Shown: one piece after another, positions 46,077-54,255 of the stretch
Layout: every line of letters starts with the position of its first letter
How positions within the stretch are numbered: the stretch's first letter is position 1
Assembly (NCBI GenBank): GCA_016702335.1
Contig: JADJEF010000018.1
Span: forward strand, 62,001 to 126,000
Length of the DNA: 64,000 bases
Direction: 5' to 3'
DNA from: Rhodocyclaceae bacterium
Lineage (GTDB): Bacteria > Pseudomonadota > Gammaproteobacteria > Burkholderiales > Rhodocyclaceae
Made by a program: the position numbers and the translations under genes
The notes under the pieces: model-generated
Seen by the model: only the letters and a program-made list of their open reading frames with translations
What the model was told of the DNA's origin: nothing
Database searches by the model: none

Positions 46077-46976
46077 ATGCAATCAACAGATTCACACGCG
46101 ATGACCGCCCCCGCCGCAATACCGGTGTGGAGAGCGGTCATCAGTATTTTTAAATTACGCATTGGTCTGGTCATTGCGCTGACGGCGTTGGCCGGTTTGG
46201 CTATCAGCCCGTCGCCTGCTCCTGGGGCGTGGCAGATCGTGGTGCTGTTTTTCGCGGTGCTGGTCTCATCGGCCAGTGCAGGGGCGTTCAATCAGTACTA
46301 CGAGGCAGATCTCGACCCGCTGATGCAGCGTACCCGTCAGCGTGTATTTGCCAGCGGCACCTTTGCCCGCAGCCCGGCTTGGCTGGCGGCGATTTTGATT
46401 TTGCTGGCGCTTTCGGTGGCAGCAGCGTGGTGGGCGCTCAATGTATGGGTGGCGCTGTATACCTTCCTTGGTGCATTTTTTTACGGCGTCGTCTATACCG
46501 TGTGGCTCAAGCGCCGCAGCTGGATGAATATTGTCATTGGCGGCCTGGCAGGCAGTTGGGCGGTATTGGCGGGTGCGGCGGCAGCCGACCCTAGCCTCGG
46601 TGCAGCACCTCTGGCACTGGCATGGATACTGTTTCTCTGGACACCCCCGCACTTCTGGAGCTTGGCCATGGTCTGTCGCGACGACTACGAAGCCGCCAAG
46701 GTGCCGATGCTGCCGGTTGTTGTTGGTGATGAGCGGGCGGCGCGCATCATTTTCTTCAGCACGGTCGCGCTGGTGTTTTCTGCCTTTATTCCGTTGGCCT
46801 ACGGCATGGGTGCCGTGTATTTCCTTGCAGCGGCGTCGGGCGGTGGCTTTTTTCTGTATCGCGCCTGGCAACTGATGCGTGATCCCACCAAAGAGCGGGC
46901 ACTGAAGTGCTTCCTTTCCTCACTGGTGCAGTTGTCGATATTGTTGATAGCGACGCTGCTGGAGGTGATTTGGTGA
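46077..46976 (+). CDS. ctaB: Protoheme IX farnesyltransferase (heme O synthase)
   Basis: 299 residues with about nine TM helices (UbiA superfamily). The prenyl-diphosphate motif is NQYYEADLDPLMQRTRQR, followed by VVYTVWLKRRSWMNIVIGGL and the second site VCRDDYEAAKVPMLPVVVGD. It adds the farnesyl tail to heme B to make heme O. Its place between subunit I and SCO suggests that the neighbouring enzyme, or heme A made with the divergent ctaA, needs it. Confidence 0.92.
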   Translation: MQSTDSHAMTAPAAIPVWRAVISIFKLRIGLVIALTALAGLAISPSPAPGAWQIVVLFFAVLVSSASAGAFNQYYEADLDPLMQRTRQRVFASGTFARSPAWLAAILILLALSVAAAWWALNVWVALYTFLGAFFYGVVYTVWLKRRSWMNIVIGGLAGSWAVLAGAAAADPSLGAAPLALAWILFLWTPPHFWSLAMVCRDDYEAAKVPMLPVVVGDERAARIIFFSTVALVFSAFIPLAYGMGAVYFLAAASGGGFFLYRAWQLMRDPTKERALKCFLSSLVQLSILLIATLLEVIW

Positions 46977-46983
46977 CCGCGTT

Positions 46984-47835
46984 GTGACCCAGTTGCAGCG
47001 ATGGGCTTGTTCACTTTGCTTGGTGCTGTCGGTATCTGTGAATGCGCAGATGGCGGACACCGCCATCAGCTCGCGCCCTCTGAACCCAGCCTCCGACCAG
47101 AACATTACCGTGCTCGATCAAAAGGTTGCGCTGGCTGCGTCACAGGCGGCTATTGGTCAGCAGATGCCTGACGTTGCGCTGCTTGATCGCAAGGGCTCGC
47201 CGGTTCGGTTGCACGACTTCAAGGGCAAACCGCTGCTGGTCAGCTTTATGTACACCGGTTGTTTTCAGGTGTGCCCGACAACCACAAAAAATCTGCAAAA
47301 GGCACTGAATGGTGCGGTGTCACGCCTGGGGCCCGATGCCTTTAACGTGATCAGCATCGGCTTTAATCAGCCCTCCGACTCGCCGCAGGCGTTGAAGTCG
47401 TTCGCCAATCAGAACGGCATGAATTTGCCGAACTGGGAATTTCTCAGTCCGACCATGGCGCTGGTTCCCGAGTTGGCCAGTGCTTTCGGTTTCCGATACG
47501 TGCAAACGGCGGCGGGCTTTGATCATTTGAATCAGGTGACACTTGTCGATAAGTACGGCCGTATCGTCCGGCAGATCTATGGCACCACATTCACGGCCGA
47601 AATGCTCACGGAACCCCTCACCGAGTTGAGCAATGGCAAGGAACTGCCTCCGGAAAGTCGCCCGCTGGATGAATTGATCGACAAAGTGATTCTGCTGTGC
47701 TCGCGCTATGACCCTTTGTCGGGGCGGTATCGCGTCGATTATCGAATCTTCATGGAAGCCGCCGGTCTCGTGACCTTCCTGTTGGTCATGATCTGGTTTA
47801 TCTGGGGAGAGCGACGCCGAACGCGACTCGGGTAA
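46984..47835 (+). CDS. SCO1/SenC-type copper chaperone
   Basis: 283 residues from GTG 46984, eight bases after ctaB. Signal peptide ending near SVSVNAQ, thioredoxin fold with copper motif YTGCFQVCPTTTK (CxxxC) and the third ligand in FDHLNQVTLVDKYGRIV (His), and a C-terminal TM helix (VTFLLVMIWFIWGERRR). The extra C-terminal anchor and about 60 further residues are unlike short SCO1. It delivers copper to CuA of subunit II. This is the senC position of the norSY-senC cluster. Confidence 0.88.
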   Translation: MTQLQRWACSLCLVLSVSVNAQMADTAISSRPLNPASDQNITVLDQKVALAASQAAIGQQMPDVALLDRKGSPVRLHDFKGKPLLVSFMYTGCFQVCPTTTKNLQKALNGAVSRLGPDAFNVISIGFNQPSDSPQALKSFANQNGMNLPNWEFLSPTMALVPELASAFGFRYVQTAAGFDHLNQVTLVDKYGRIVRQIYGTTFTAEMLTEPLTELSNGKELPPESRPLDELIDKVILLCSRYDPLSGRYRVDYRIFMEAAGLVTFLLVMIWFIWGERRRTRLG

Positions 47836-47970
47836 TTTGCTGACGCGGGCGCGATCGCTAAAAGCGCGCCTGCGGCCCTGCCGACCTAGTGGGTCAAGTG
47901 GACCTGGTGGGCCTGGGGCTTAGGGCCTGATCGGCCCAGTCGGGCTCCACCCGTTACGTCCGAAGCACTC

Positions 47971-49542
47971 ATGTACGCCGTTACCCGAAAACTCGCTGGT
48001 CAAGTCTTCCAACGCATGGAAGGCCATCTGGATGTCGTTTTCGGTCACGCCGCAAATCCCATAAGGCATATGGGGGCATTGGTATTCTTTTTCTTCTGGA
48101 TTCTCGCTGCTACAGGCACATACCTCTTTATCGTGGTGGACACCGGTGTCGTCGTTTCGTACCAGTCGATCGCGGCACTTACCGGGTGGTCGTTCGGCGG
48201 GGTAACGCGCAGTTTGCATCGGTATGCCTCCGATGCCTTTTTGCTTTTTGCCGTGCTGCATTTACTGCGCGAATGGGCGCTCGATCGCTACAGTGGTTTT
48301 CGTTGGTATAGCTGGGTCACCGGCGTGCCACTGCTCTGGCTCATGTTTGCCAGCGGCATCGGGGGCTATTGGTTGCCCTGGGATCGCCTGGCACAATACT
48401 CGGCCGTAGCTACGGCCGAGTGGATTGACTGGCTGCCGATTTTTGCCGAGCCGATTGCCCGTAATTTTCAGTCGCCAGACGCTGTGACCGACCGATTGTT
48501 CACCTTGCTGGTATTTCTGCACATTGGTTTTCCCTTGTTCACCATTCTGGGCGCATGGGCCCACGTACACCGCATCAGTCGCGTCGATCACTTTCCCAGT
48601 CGCGCCCTTGCTCTTGGGGGCGGGGGCTCGCTGTTGCTGCTGGCGCTGCTGCGGCCGGCGACCAGCAGTTCGCCTGCCGACATGACGCAGGCCGTGGCGA
48701 GCGTGCCACTGGACTGGTTCGTACTGTTTATCCATCCCCTGACCGAGCATTTCGGGGCAGGTCTGATGTGGCTGACCCTGTTCGGGCTGACCGTATTGCT
48801 GCTGGCCCTGCCATGGCTCGATCGGCGTGCGCGCGTCCCTGTCGCCGTTGTCGATCCGCCCAATTGCAATGGCTGCCGCCGTTGCTACGACGATTGCCCC
48901 TACGGTGCCGTCATGATGTTGCCGCACCCCGACAAAGCGCGGCGCGAGATCGCGGTCGTTGATGCCGACTATTGCGCCAGTTGTGGCATTTGTGTCGGCG
49001 CGTGTCCGTCATCGACCCCGTTTCGGCGGCAAGAACAACTGGTGACTGGTATTGATTTGCCCGCCAGCCCGATCAACCAATGGCGAGAGCGTTTGGAAAG
49101 CTGGTTGGCATTACCGGCACCGGCGATCCCGCGCATTGTCGTCTTTGGTTGCGATCGCGCGGTGCCATTGGCAGCGCTTGCAGCAGAGGCGACCTTGCCC
49201 CTGAGCCTGACTTGCGTCGCCATGCTGCCGCCCGCCTTTGTTGATTACGCATTGCGCAGCGGTGCCGATGGCGTGCTGGTGACCGGCTGCCGCCCGGGCA
49301 GTTGTCATTATCGCTTGGGCAGTGTCTGGACCGAAGCCCGTCTTTCCGGCGCGCGTCCGCCCGAACTGCGTTCGGAGGTGGCACGGGAGCGTTTGCAGAT
49401 ATTCTGGGCGGATGCGCACGAGGCACACTCGCTACGCACTGCGTTGGAACAATTTCGTGAGCATTTGCAAGATTTACCCCTATCCTCAGTAACCCCGGCA
49501 TTTCGCCGAAGGAGCAACATCCATGTCCATCAGTCCGTCTAA
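47971..49542 (+). CDS. Cytochrome b fused to 2x[4Fe-4S] ferredoxin and MvhD-like domain
   Basis: 523 residues. Residues 1-290 are a cytochrome b/b6-like membrane domain with two bis-His pairs at exact 14-residue spacing (SLHRYASDAFLLFAVLHLL and FLHIGFPLFTILGAWAHVHR), so two b hemes. Residues 295-355 hold two [4Fe-4S] sites (CNGCRRCYDDCP and CASCGICVGACP). Residues 390-470 resemble the MvhD/hydrogenase delta subunit (VVFGCDRA, LTCVAMLPPAFVDYALRSGA, TGCRPGSCHYRLG), which holds [2Fe-2S]. It may couple the quinone pool to soluble low-potential carriers. No Qo-site PEWY motif is seen. Its stop overlaps the next gene. Confidence 0.85.
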   Translation: MYAVTRKLAGQVFQRMEGHLDVVFGHAANPIRHMGALVFFFFWILAATGTYLFIVVDTGVVVSYQSIAALTGWSFGGVTRSLHRYASDAFLLFAVLHLLREWALDRYSGFRWYSWVTGVPLLWLMFASGIGGYWLPWDRLAQYSAVATAEWIDWLPIFAEPIARNFQSPDAVTDRLFTLLVFLHIGFPLFTILGAWAHVHRISRVDHFPSRALALGGGGSLLLLALLRPATSSSPADMTQAVASVPLDWFVLFIHPLTEHFGAGLMWLTLFGLTVLLLALPWLDRRARVPVAVVDPPNCNGCRRCYDDCPYGAVMMLPHPDKARREIAVVDADYCASCGICVGACPSSTPFRRQEQLVTGIDLPASPINQWRERLESWLALPAPAIPRIVVFGCDRAVPLAALAAEATLPLSLTCVAMLPPAFVDYALRSGADGVLVTGCRPGSCHYRLGSVWTEARLSGARPPELRSEVARERLQIFWADAHEAHSLRTALEQFREHLQDLPLSSVTPAFRRRSNIHVHQSV

Positions 49543-50065
49543 TGCCTCATCAACGTCCGCGCCCGGCTTGCCCAAGCCACTGGCTATTGCCGGGCAGGTT
49601 TTCTTTTACGGTGCTTTTATCGCGTTTATTGGCTATTTTTCCAGCAATCCACGCTACGAGCACTTGGCGCCCGACAAGGCGTTGCTGAAAATATCACTGG
49701 CCCACTTTGGCGACCGCGAATGTCGTAAGCGCAGCCCCGAGGAGCTGGCGAAACTGCCCCGCAACATGCGTAATCCGATGGATTGCCCACGCGGCCGTTC
49801 CCCGATCCGTCTCGAGGTCGATCTCAACGGAGTGCCGCTGGTGCAACACACCCTGAAGCCGACGGGTTTGTCCGGCGATGGCATTTCGACCATGTATCGA
49901 CGCGTCGAATTGCCTGCGGGTGAGCACAAGCTGGCGGTGCGCATGAACGACAACGAACGTGAGCCGGGATTCAAATACGTGAAGGAAGAAGTGGTGAATC
50001 TCAAGCCTGGCCAGGTGCTGGTCGTCGATTACAACCCGGACCATGGCGGTCTGTTTTTTCGCTAA
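49523..50065 (+). CDS. Membrane-anchored periplasmic protein of the cytochrome b operon
   Basis: 180 residues with one TM near 22-42 (AIAGQVFFYGAFIAFIGYFS), then a beta-rich periplasmic domain: LLKISLAHFGDRECRKRSPE, RSPIRLEVDLNGVPLVQHTL, VELPAGEHKLAVRMNDNER and VVNLKPGQVLVVDYNPDHGG. No cofactor motif. It overlaps the upstream fusion gene by 20 bp and is followed 21 bp later by the second fusion gene, so it is clearly part of this operon. It may be an assembly or accessory subunit. I know no named family. Confidence 0.75.
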   Translation: MSISPSNASSTSAPGLPKPLAIAGQVFFYGAFIAFIGYFSSNPRYEHLAPDKALLKISLAHFGDRECRKRSPEELAKLPRNMRNPMDCPRGRSPIRLEVDLNGVPLVQHTLKPTGLSGDGISTMYRRVELPAGEHKLAVRMNDNEREPGFKYVKEEVVNLKPGQVLVVDYNPDHGGLFFR

Positions 50066-50086
50066 ACAGCCCCGGAGACTTTCACT

Positions 50087-52039
50087 ATGTTCATCGCACA
50101 ACAACAGAAATTTTTCCGCGCTTGCTTCAGTCGTGCCGAGTCGGTATTCAATCGGGTCTTCGGCAACAAGCTCAATCCCTTTTACCACTTGGGCACCATT
50201 GCCTTCTGGCAGTTCTGGCTGGTGTTCGGCAGCGGTTTTTATTTGTACATTTTTACCGACACCGGCGTGCACGATGCGTACGACTCGGTGGAGCGCATCA
50301 CCCATGACCAGTGGTGGCTGGGTGGCGTCTTGCGTTCGATACACCGCTACGCCACCAACGGCATGATCTTGTGCATGGTCTTGCACTTACTGCGCCATTT
50401 TGCTTATGACAAGTACCGGGGGTTCCGCTGGTTCTCCTGGGTCTCCGGGGTGATGCTGCTCTGGATAGTGTACATCACCGGTATCAATGGCTTTATGCTG
50501 GTTTGGGACCAGATGGCCCAGTTCATCGTGATCGCCGTGGCCGAGTGGTTTGATGTGCTGCCCATGTTCAATGGCACGCTGATTCGCAACTTCCTCTACG
50601 ACGGCTCGGTGAACAGCCGCCTGTTTACCTTGTTCGCCCTCATTCATGTGGGAGCACCGCTGGCGACGGTGTTGCTGATGTGGATACACGTGCAGCGGGT
50701 GCCCAAGGCCCACATCAATCCGCCACGCCAGATTTACATTCCTCTCACCCTTGCCTTCGTCGTATTGGCACTGATTCGACCTGTCTTGAGTCAAGGCGGG
50801 GAGGCGGATCTCAGTATGGTGCCAACGAACCTGGGATTCGACTGGTTCGAGCTACCGGTATTGGTGCTGGTGTATGTCTGGGATCCGATGGTGCTCTGGG
50901 CCCTGGTCGTTGGCGTAACCCTGATGGCGCTCGCCACCCCCTGGATTCCCCAGCGCCTCTTCGCCCGCAAGGGAGCCGCTGTAAAGGGCGGAGAGATCGT
51001 ATTCCGGCCGGATCGCAAGGCGGTCATGGTGCGTGAAAGCGAAACGCTCCTCGATGCCGGATTGCGGCAGGATCTGAACCTGCCTTTCGAGTGTCGCAAT
51101 GGCGGTTGTGGCGTGTGCAAATGCACTGTTATGGTCGGTGAAGTCGATCCGGGCATGTATCAGCCGACGGCCTTGAGTGAAGAAGAGCGTCGGCAGGGCA
51201 AGGTCCTGATGTGTTGCGCCACGGCCAAGGGCCCTGCAGAAATTGTTTATGACGCACCTGAGCGGGCGGTGCCTATTCGTCAGTACGTCGGCAAGGTGCT
51301 GGCGTTGGACAAGCTCTCGTACGACGTGATGCGCGTGGTGATTGAACTGCCCGAAGGTGCCCAACTGCCGTTCCGTGCCGGGCAGTACCTCAATATCGTG
51401 CTGGGGGATGGCGAGCGACGGGCCTTCTCGTTTGCCAATGCACCGCATGAGGTCGCGGCCAATGGCGGCAAGATCGAACTGCATATCCGCAAGGTCGAGG
51501 GTGGCCGTTTCACCAACTACGTCTTTGATGGATTGCAGGTCGGCGACGCAATCAAACTCGAAGGCCCGTTGGGCGATTTTGTGCTGCGCGAATCTGAAAA
51601 ACCGGTCGTGTTTGTCGCCGGAGCGACTGGCTTTGCGCCGGTAAAGAGCATGGTTGAAGATGCCTTTCATCGTGGTCTGAAGCGTCCGATCTACCTGTAC
51701 TGGGGCGTGCGCCAGTTCCGCGATTTGTACATGCCCGAACTACCGACGCAGTGGGCGAAGGAGCACAGCAGCTTCAAATTCATCCCTGTACTTTCGGAAC
51801 CGGCGCCAGACGATAACTGGACAGGCCGTACCGGTATGGTGCATAGCGCAATTCTGGAAGACTTCCCCAGTCTGCAAGGGCATCAGATTTATGCCTGTGG
51901 ATCGGTCAAAATGGTGGGTTCGATCTTTCCGCATTTCCGTGCGCAAGGAGCGGATGAGGGCTCCTGCTTCTCGGATGCCTTTACCGTTTCAGCCCGTTCG
52001 CTCGCCCTCCAAGTACCCGTTGAAAAGGAAAACGCATGA
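50087..52039 (+). CDS. Cytochrome b fused to [2Fe-2S] ferredoxin and FAD/NAD(P) reductase
   Basis: 650 residues. Residues 1-290 form a cytochrome b/b6-like domain, again with two bis-His pairs (SIHRYATNGMILCMVLHLLR and LIHVGAPLATVLLMWIHVQR). About 310-395 is a plant-type ferredoxin (ECRNGGCGVCKCTVMVGEV, VLMCCAT). From 400 on lies a ferredoxin-NADP reductase module: RAFSFANAP (FAD), VFVAGATGFAPVKSMVED and IYACGSVKMV (NAD(P)). It could transfer electrons between quinol and NAD(P)H. A similar b/b6-flavin fusion has been discussed for Accumulibacter, from memory. It is homologous in its membrane half to the 47971 protein, which suggests a heterodimer. Confidence 0.88.
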   Translation: MFIAQQQKFFRACFSRAESVFNRVFGNKLNPFYHLGTIAFWQFWLVFGSGFYLYIFTDTGVHDAYDSVERITHDQWWLGGVLRSIHRYATNGMILCMVLHLLRHFAYDKYRGFRWFSWVSGVMLLWIVYITGINGFMLVWDQMAQFIVIAVAEWFDVLPMFNGTLIRNFLYDGSVNSRLFTLFALIHVGAPLATVLLMWIHVQRVPKAHINPPRQIYIPLTLAFVVLALIRPVLSQGGEADLSMVPTNLGFDWFELPVLVLVYVWDPMVLWALVVGVTLMALATPWIPQRLFARKGAAVKGGEIVFRPDRKAVMVRESETLLDAGLRQDLNLPFECRNGGCGVCKCTVMVGEVDPGMYQPTALSEEERRQGKVLMCCATAKGPAEIVYDAPERAVPIRQYVGKVLALDKLSYDVMRVVIELPEGAQLPFRAGQYLNIVLGDGERRAFSFANAPHEVAANGGKIELHIRKVEGGRFTNYVFDGLQVGDAIKLEGPLGDFVLRESEKPVVFVAGATGFAPVKSMVEDAFHRGLKRPIYLYWGVRQFRDLYMPELPTQWAKEHSSFKFIPVLSEPAPDDNWTGRTGMVHSAILEDFPSLQGHQIYACGSVKMVGSIFPHFRAQGADEGSCFSDAFTVSARSLALQVPVEKENA

Positions 52040-52506
52040 CCCCGATTCGCACTTTGAAGACCTCGCTCCTGCTGGCCGGAACAACTCTGCTGGTGGCTCT
52101 GGCGGGCCCGGCACTGGGGCAGGTGCCGGCCCCCGATCGGGCGGTGCAGTTTCGCACCGACATTGCCAACCCCTTGACCGTCGCCATACATCACAGCATG
52201 GAACAGCGTGCCTCGCGCCTGGTCAAGTTCTATGAACCCGGTGCCATTGGTCTGGCTAAGGATGGCAAGGTCGCGGCGGTGGGCGATACCTTCAAGTACA
52301 AGATCGGTACCCGTCAAATCATCGAAAAGCTGATCGATGCCGAGAACGGCGATCGCCGGCAGTTCGTCGCGGCGCTTGCCCTCGCCAACGGCGATGGCAA
52401 TGACCTGACCCGTGCCCAAGCCGCTTGCCTGGCCCGTTGGCGCAGCGAGATGAAGCCGGGCTGGATGGTGCAGGACGATGCCGGGGTCTGGGCGGCAAAG
52501 CCGTAG
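52036..52506 (+). CDS. Periplasmic hypothetical protein of the cytochrome b operon
   Basis: 156 residues with a signal peptide (LLLAGTTLLVALAGPALGQ). The mature part has LTVAIHHSMEQRASRLVKFY, IGLAKDGKVAAVGD and an end WMVQDDAGVWAAKP that recalls the C-terminal GxW pattern of YdbL/DUF1318 proteins, a weak similarity. No heme-binding CxxCH. It overlaps the fusion gene by 4 bp and so is translated with it. A structural or regulatory subunit is possible. Confidence 0.7.
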   Translation: MTPIRTLKTSLLLAGTTLLVALAGPALGQVPAPDRAVQFRTDIANPLTVAIHHSMEQRASRLVKFYEPGAIGLAKDGKVAAVGDTFKYKIGTRQIIEKLIDAENGDRRQFVAALALANGDGNDLTRAQAACLARWRSEMKPGWMVQDDAGVWAAKP

Positions 52507-52562
52507 TCGATGAGCCAGTAAATCGCCAATGAGCTTGCGCAGCAGGCTCATGGCGTGGAAAA

Positions 52563-52590
52563 TCGCCGTCTTGCCAGCGCCGACTTGCGG
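52563..52590. repeat. REP-like repeat
   Basis: TCGCCGTCTTGCCAGCGCCG then ACTTGCGG, between the last gene of the cytochrome b operon and the FAD dehydrogenase gene. Confidence 0.75.
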
Positions 52591-52626
52591 AAAGCCGTAG
52601 TTCGCCGGCCTTTTCGCTGAGACCCG

Positions 52627-54255
52627 ATGCGCATCACCGACCTCAAACTCCCGCTCGATCATTCCGATGCGGCCTTGCGCAAGGCCATCATCACGCGCCT
52701 TGGCCTTGGCGCCGACGAACTCATTGCGTTCACCGTATTCCGTCGTGGTTATGACGCGCGCAGGCGCTCGGCCATCGAACTGATCTACACCATCGATGTC
52801 GAGTTGCGCGATGAAGCCGCGGTGCGCCACCGCCTGCGTGGTGACCCGCACCTCTCTGAATCGCCGGATACCCGTTACCAGTTTGTCGTGCGCGCTGACG
52901 CGAGCTACCTCGCCCGGGCACGTTCGCGCCCGGTGGTGATTGGCATGGGGCCGTGCGGACTGTTTGCGGCACTCATACTCGCGCAATCGGGCTTTCGCCC
53001 CATCGTACTTGAGCGCGGTAAAGCGGTACGCGAGCGCACTCAGGACACCTGGGGCCTGTGGCGCAAGCGCGTGCTCAACCCCGAGTCGAATGTTCAGTTC
53101 GGCGAGGGCGGGGCGGGGACGTTTTCCGACGGCAAGCTCTACAGCCAGGTCAAAGACCCGCACTACCGGGGCCGCAAGGTGCTCGAAGAGTTCGTCAAAG
53201 CCGGCGCGCCCGACGAGATCCTGTATGTCAGCAAGCCGCATATCGGTACCTTTCGTCTGGTCACCATGGTCGAGCAGATGCGTGCCCAGATCATTGCCTT
53301 GGGCGGCGAGATCCGTTTTGGCCAGCGCGTTGAGCGCATCGAAATCGAGGCCGGGCAGGTGTGCGGACTGCAGGTTGTCAGCAGCGAACACGGGGGCAGC
53401 AGCGAACATCTGGCCACCGAGCACGTGGTGCTGGCGGTCGGGCACAGCGCCCGTGACACCTTTGCCATGCTGCATGATGTCGGCGTATTTCTGGAGGCCA
53501 AGCCGTTCTCGATTGGCGTGCGCATCGAGCACCCGCAATCCTTGATTGATCAGGCGCGCTTCGGTGCCCATGCCGGCCACCCCATACTGGGGGCCGCCGA
53601 CTACAAACTGGTACATCACGCCACGAACGGTCGCTCGGCCTACAGTTTTTGCATGTGCCCTGGCGGCACCGTGGTGGCGGCGGCCTCGGAGCCGGGCAGG
53701 GTGGTAACCAACGGCATGAGCCAGTATTCGCGCAATGAGCGCAATGCCAATGCCGCGCTGGTGGTAGGCATTACCCCCGAGGTCGATTACCCCGGCGGAC
53801 CGCTCGCGGGTATCGATTTTCAGCGCCACTGGGAATCGGCGGCCTTTATCGCGGGCGGTAGCAATTACTCGGCACCCGCACAACTTGTCGGGGATTTTCT
53901 GGCCGGGCGCGCCTCGACCCGAATTGGCTCGGTGCAAGCTTCCTACACCCCGGGCATTACCCTGACGGATCTGCGGACTTGTCTGCCCGAGTTCGTTACC
54001 GAGGCGCTGCGCGAATCCTTGCCGGCCTTCGGCCGCCAGATTCGTGGCTTCGACATGGCCGACGCCTTGATGACCGGCGTTGAGACGCGGACCTCGTCAC
54101 CCGTGCGTGTGACGCGGGGTGCCGATTTCCAGAGCCGCAATACCCGTGGGCTCTATCCGGCGGGCGAGGGCGCTGGCTACGCCGGTGGCATTTATTCGGC
54201 GGCGATCGACGGTATCAAGGTGGCCGAGGCCGTTGCGCTCGCTTTAGTGGCCTGA
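52627..54255 (+). CDS. FAD-dependent dehydrogenase (COG2509 family)
   Basis: 542 residues. The first 100 residues form an alpha/beta domain (MRITDLKLPLDHSDAALRKA). The FAD site is VVIGMGPCGLFAALILAQSG with LERGKAVRERTQD; then NVQFGEGGAGTFSDGKLYSQ, GGEIRFGQRVERIEIEAGQV, SYSFCMCPGG-type Cys region, and the C-terminal PAGEGAGYAGGIYSAAIDGI. The family is widespread and uncharacterised, with BaiN-like flavoprotein relatives. The stop overlaps the plsB start by one base, suggesting an operon, perhaps linked to lipid metabolism. Confidence 0.85.
   Translation: MRITDLKLPLDHSDAALRKAIITRLGLGADELIAFTVFRRGYDARRRSAIELIYTIDVELRDEAAVRHRLRGDPHLSESPDTRYQFVVRADASYLARARSRPVVIGMGPCGLFAALILAQSGFRPIVLERGKAVRERTQDTWGLWRKRVLNPESNVQFGEGGAGTFSDGKLYSQVKDPHYRGRKVLEEFVKAGAPDEILYVSKPHIGTFRLVTMVEQMRAQIIALGGEIRFGQRVERIEIEAGQVCGLQVVSSEHGGSSEHLATEHVVLAVGHSARDTFAMLHDVGVFLEAKPFSIGVRIEHPQSLIDQARFGAHAGHPILGAADYKLVHHATNGRSAYSFCMCPGGTVVAAASEPGRVVTNGMSQYSRNERNANAALVVGITPEVDYPGGPLAGIDFQRHWESAAFIAGGSNYSAPAQLVGDFLAGRASTRIGSVQASYTPGITLTDLRTCLPEFVTEALRESLPAFGRQIRGFDMADALMTGVETRTSSPVRVTRGADFQSRNTRGLYPAGEGAGYAGGIYSAAIDGIKVAEAVALALVA

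Noticed and set aside
51889..53937. 682-codon minus-strand open frame
   Set aside because: It lies antisense to the end of the cytochrome b-reductase fusion and the FAD dehydrogenase, whose motifs are clear. It has no domain of its own; it is a by-product of high GC.
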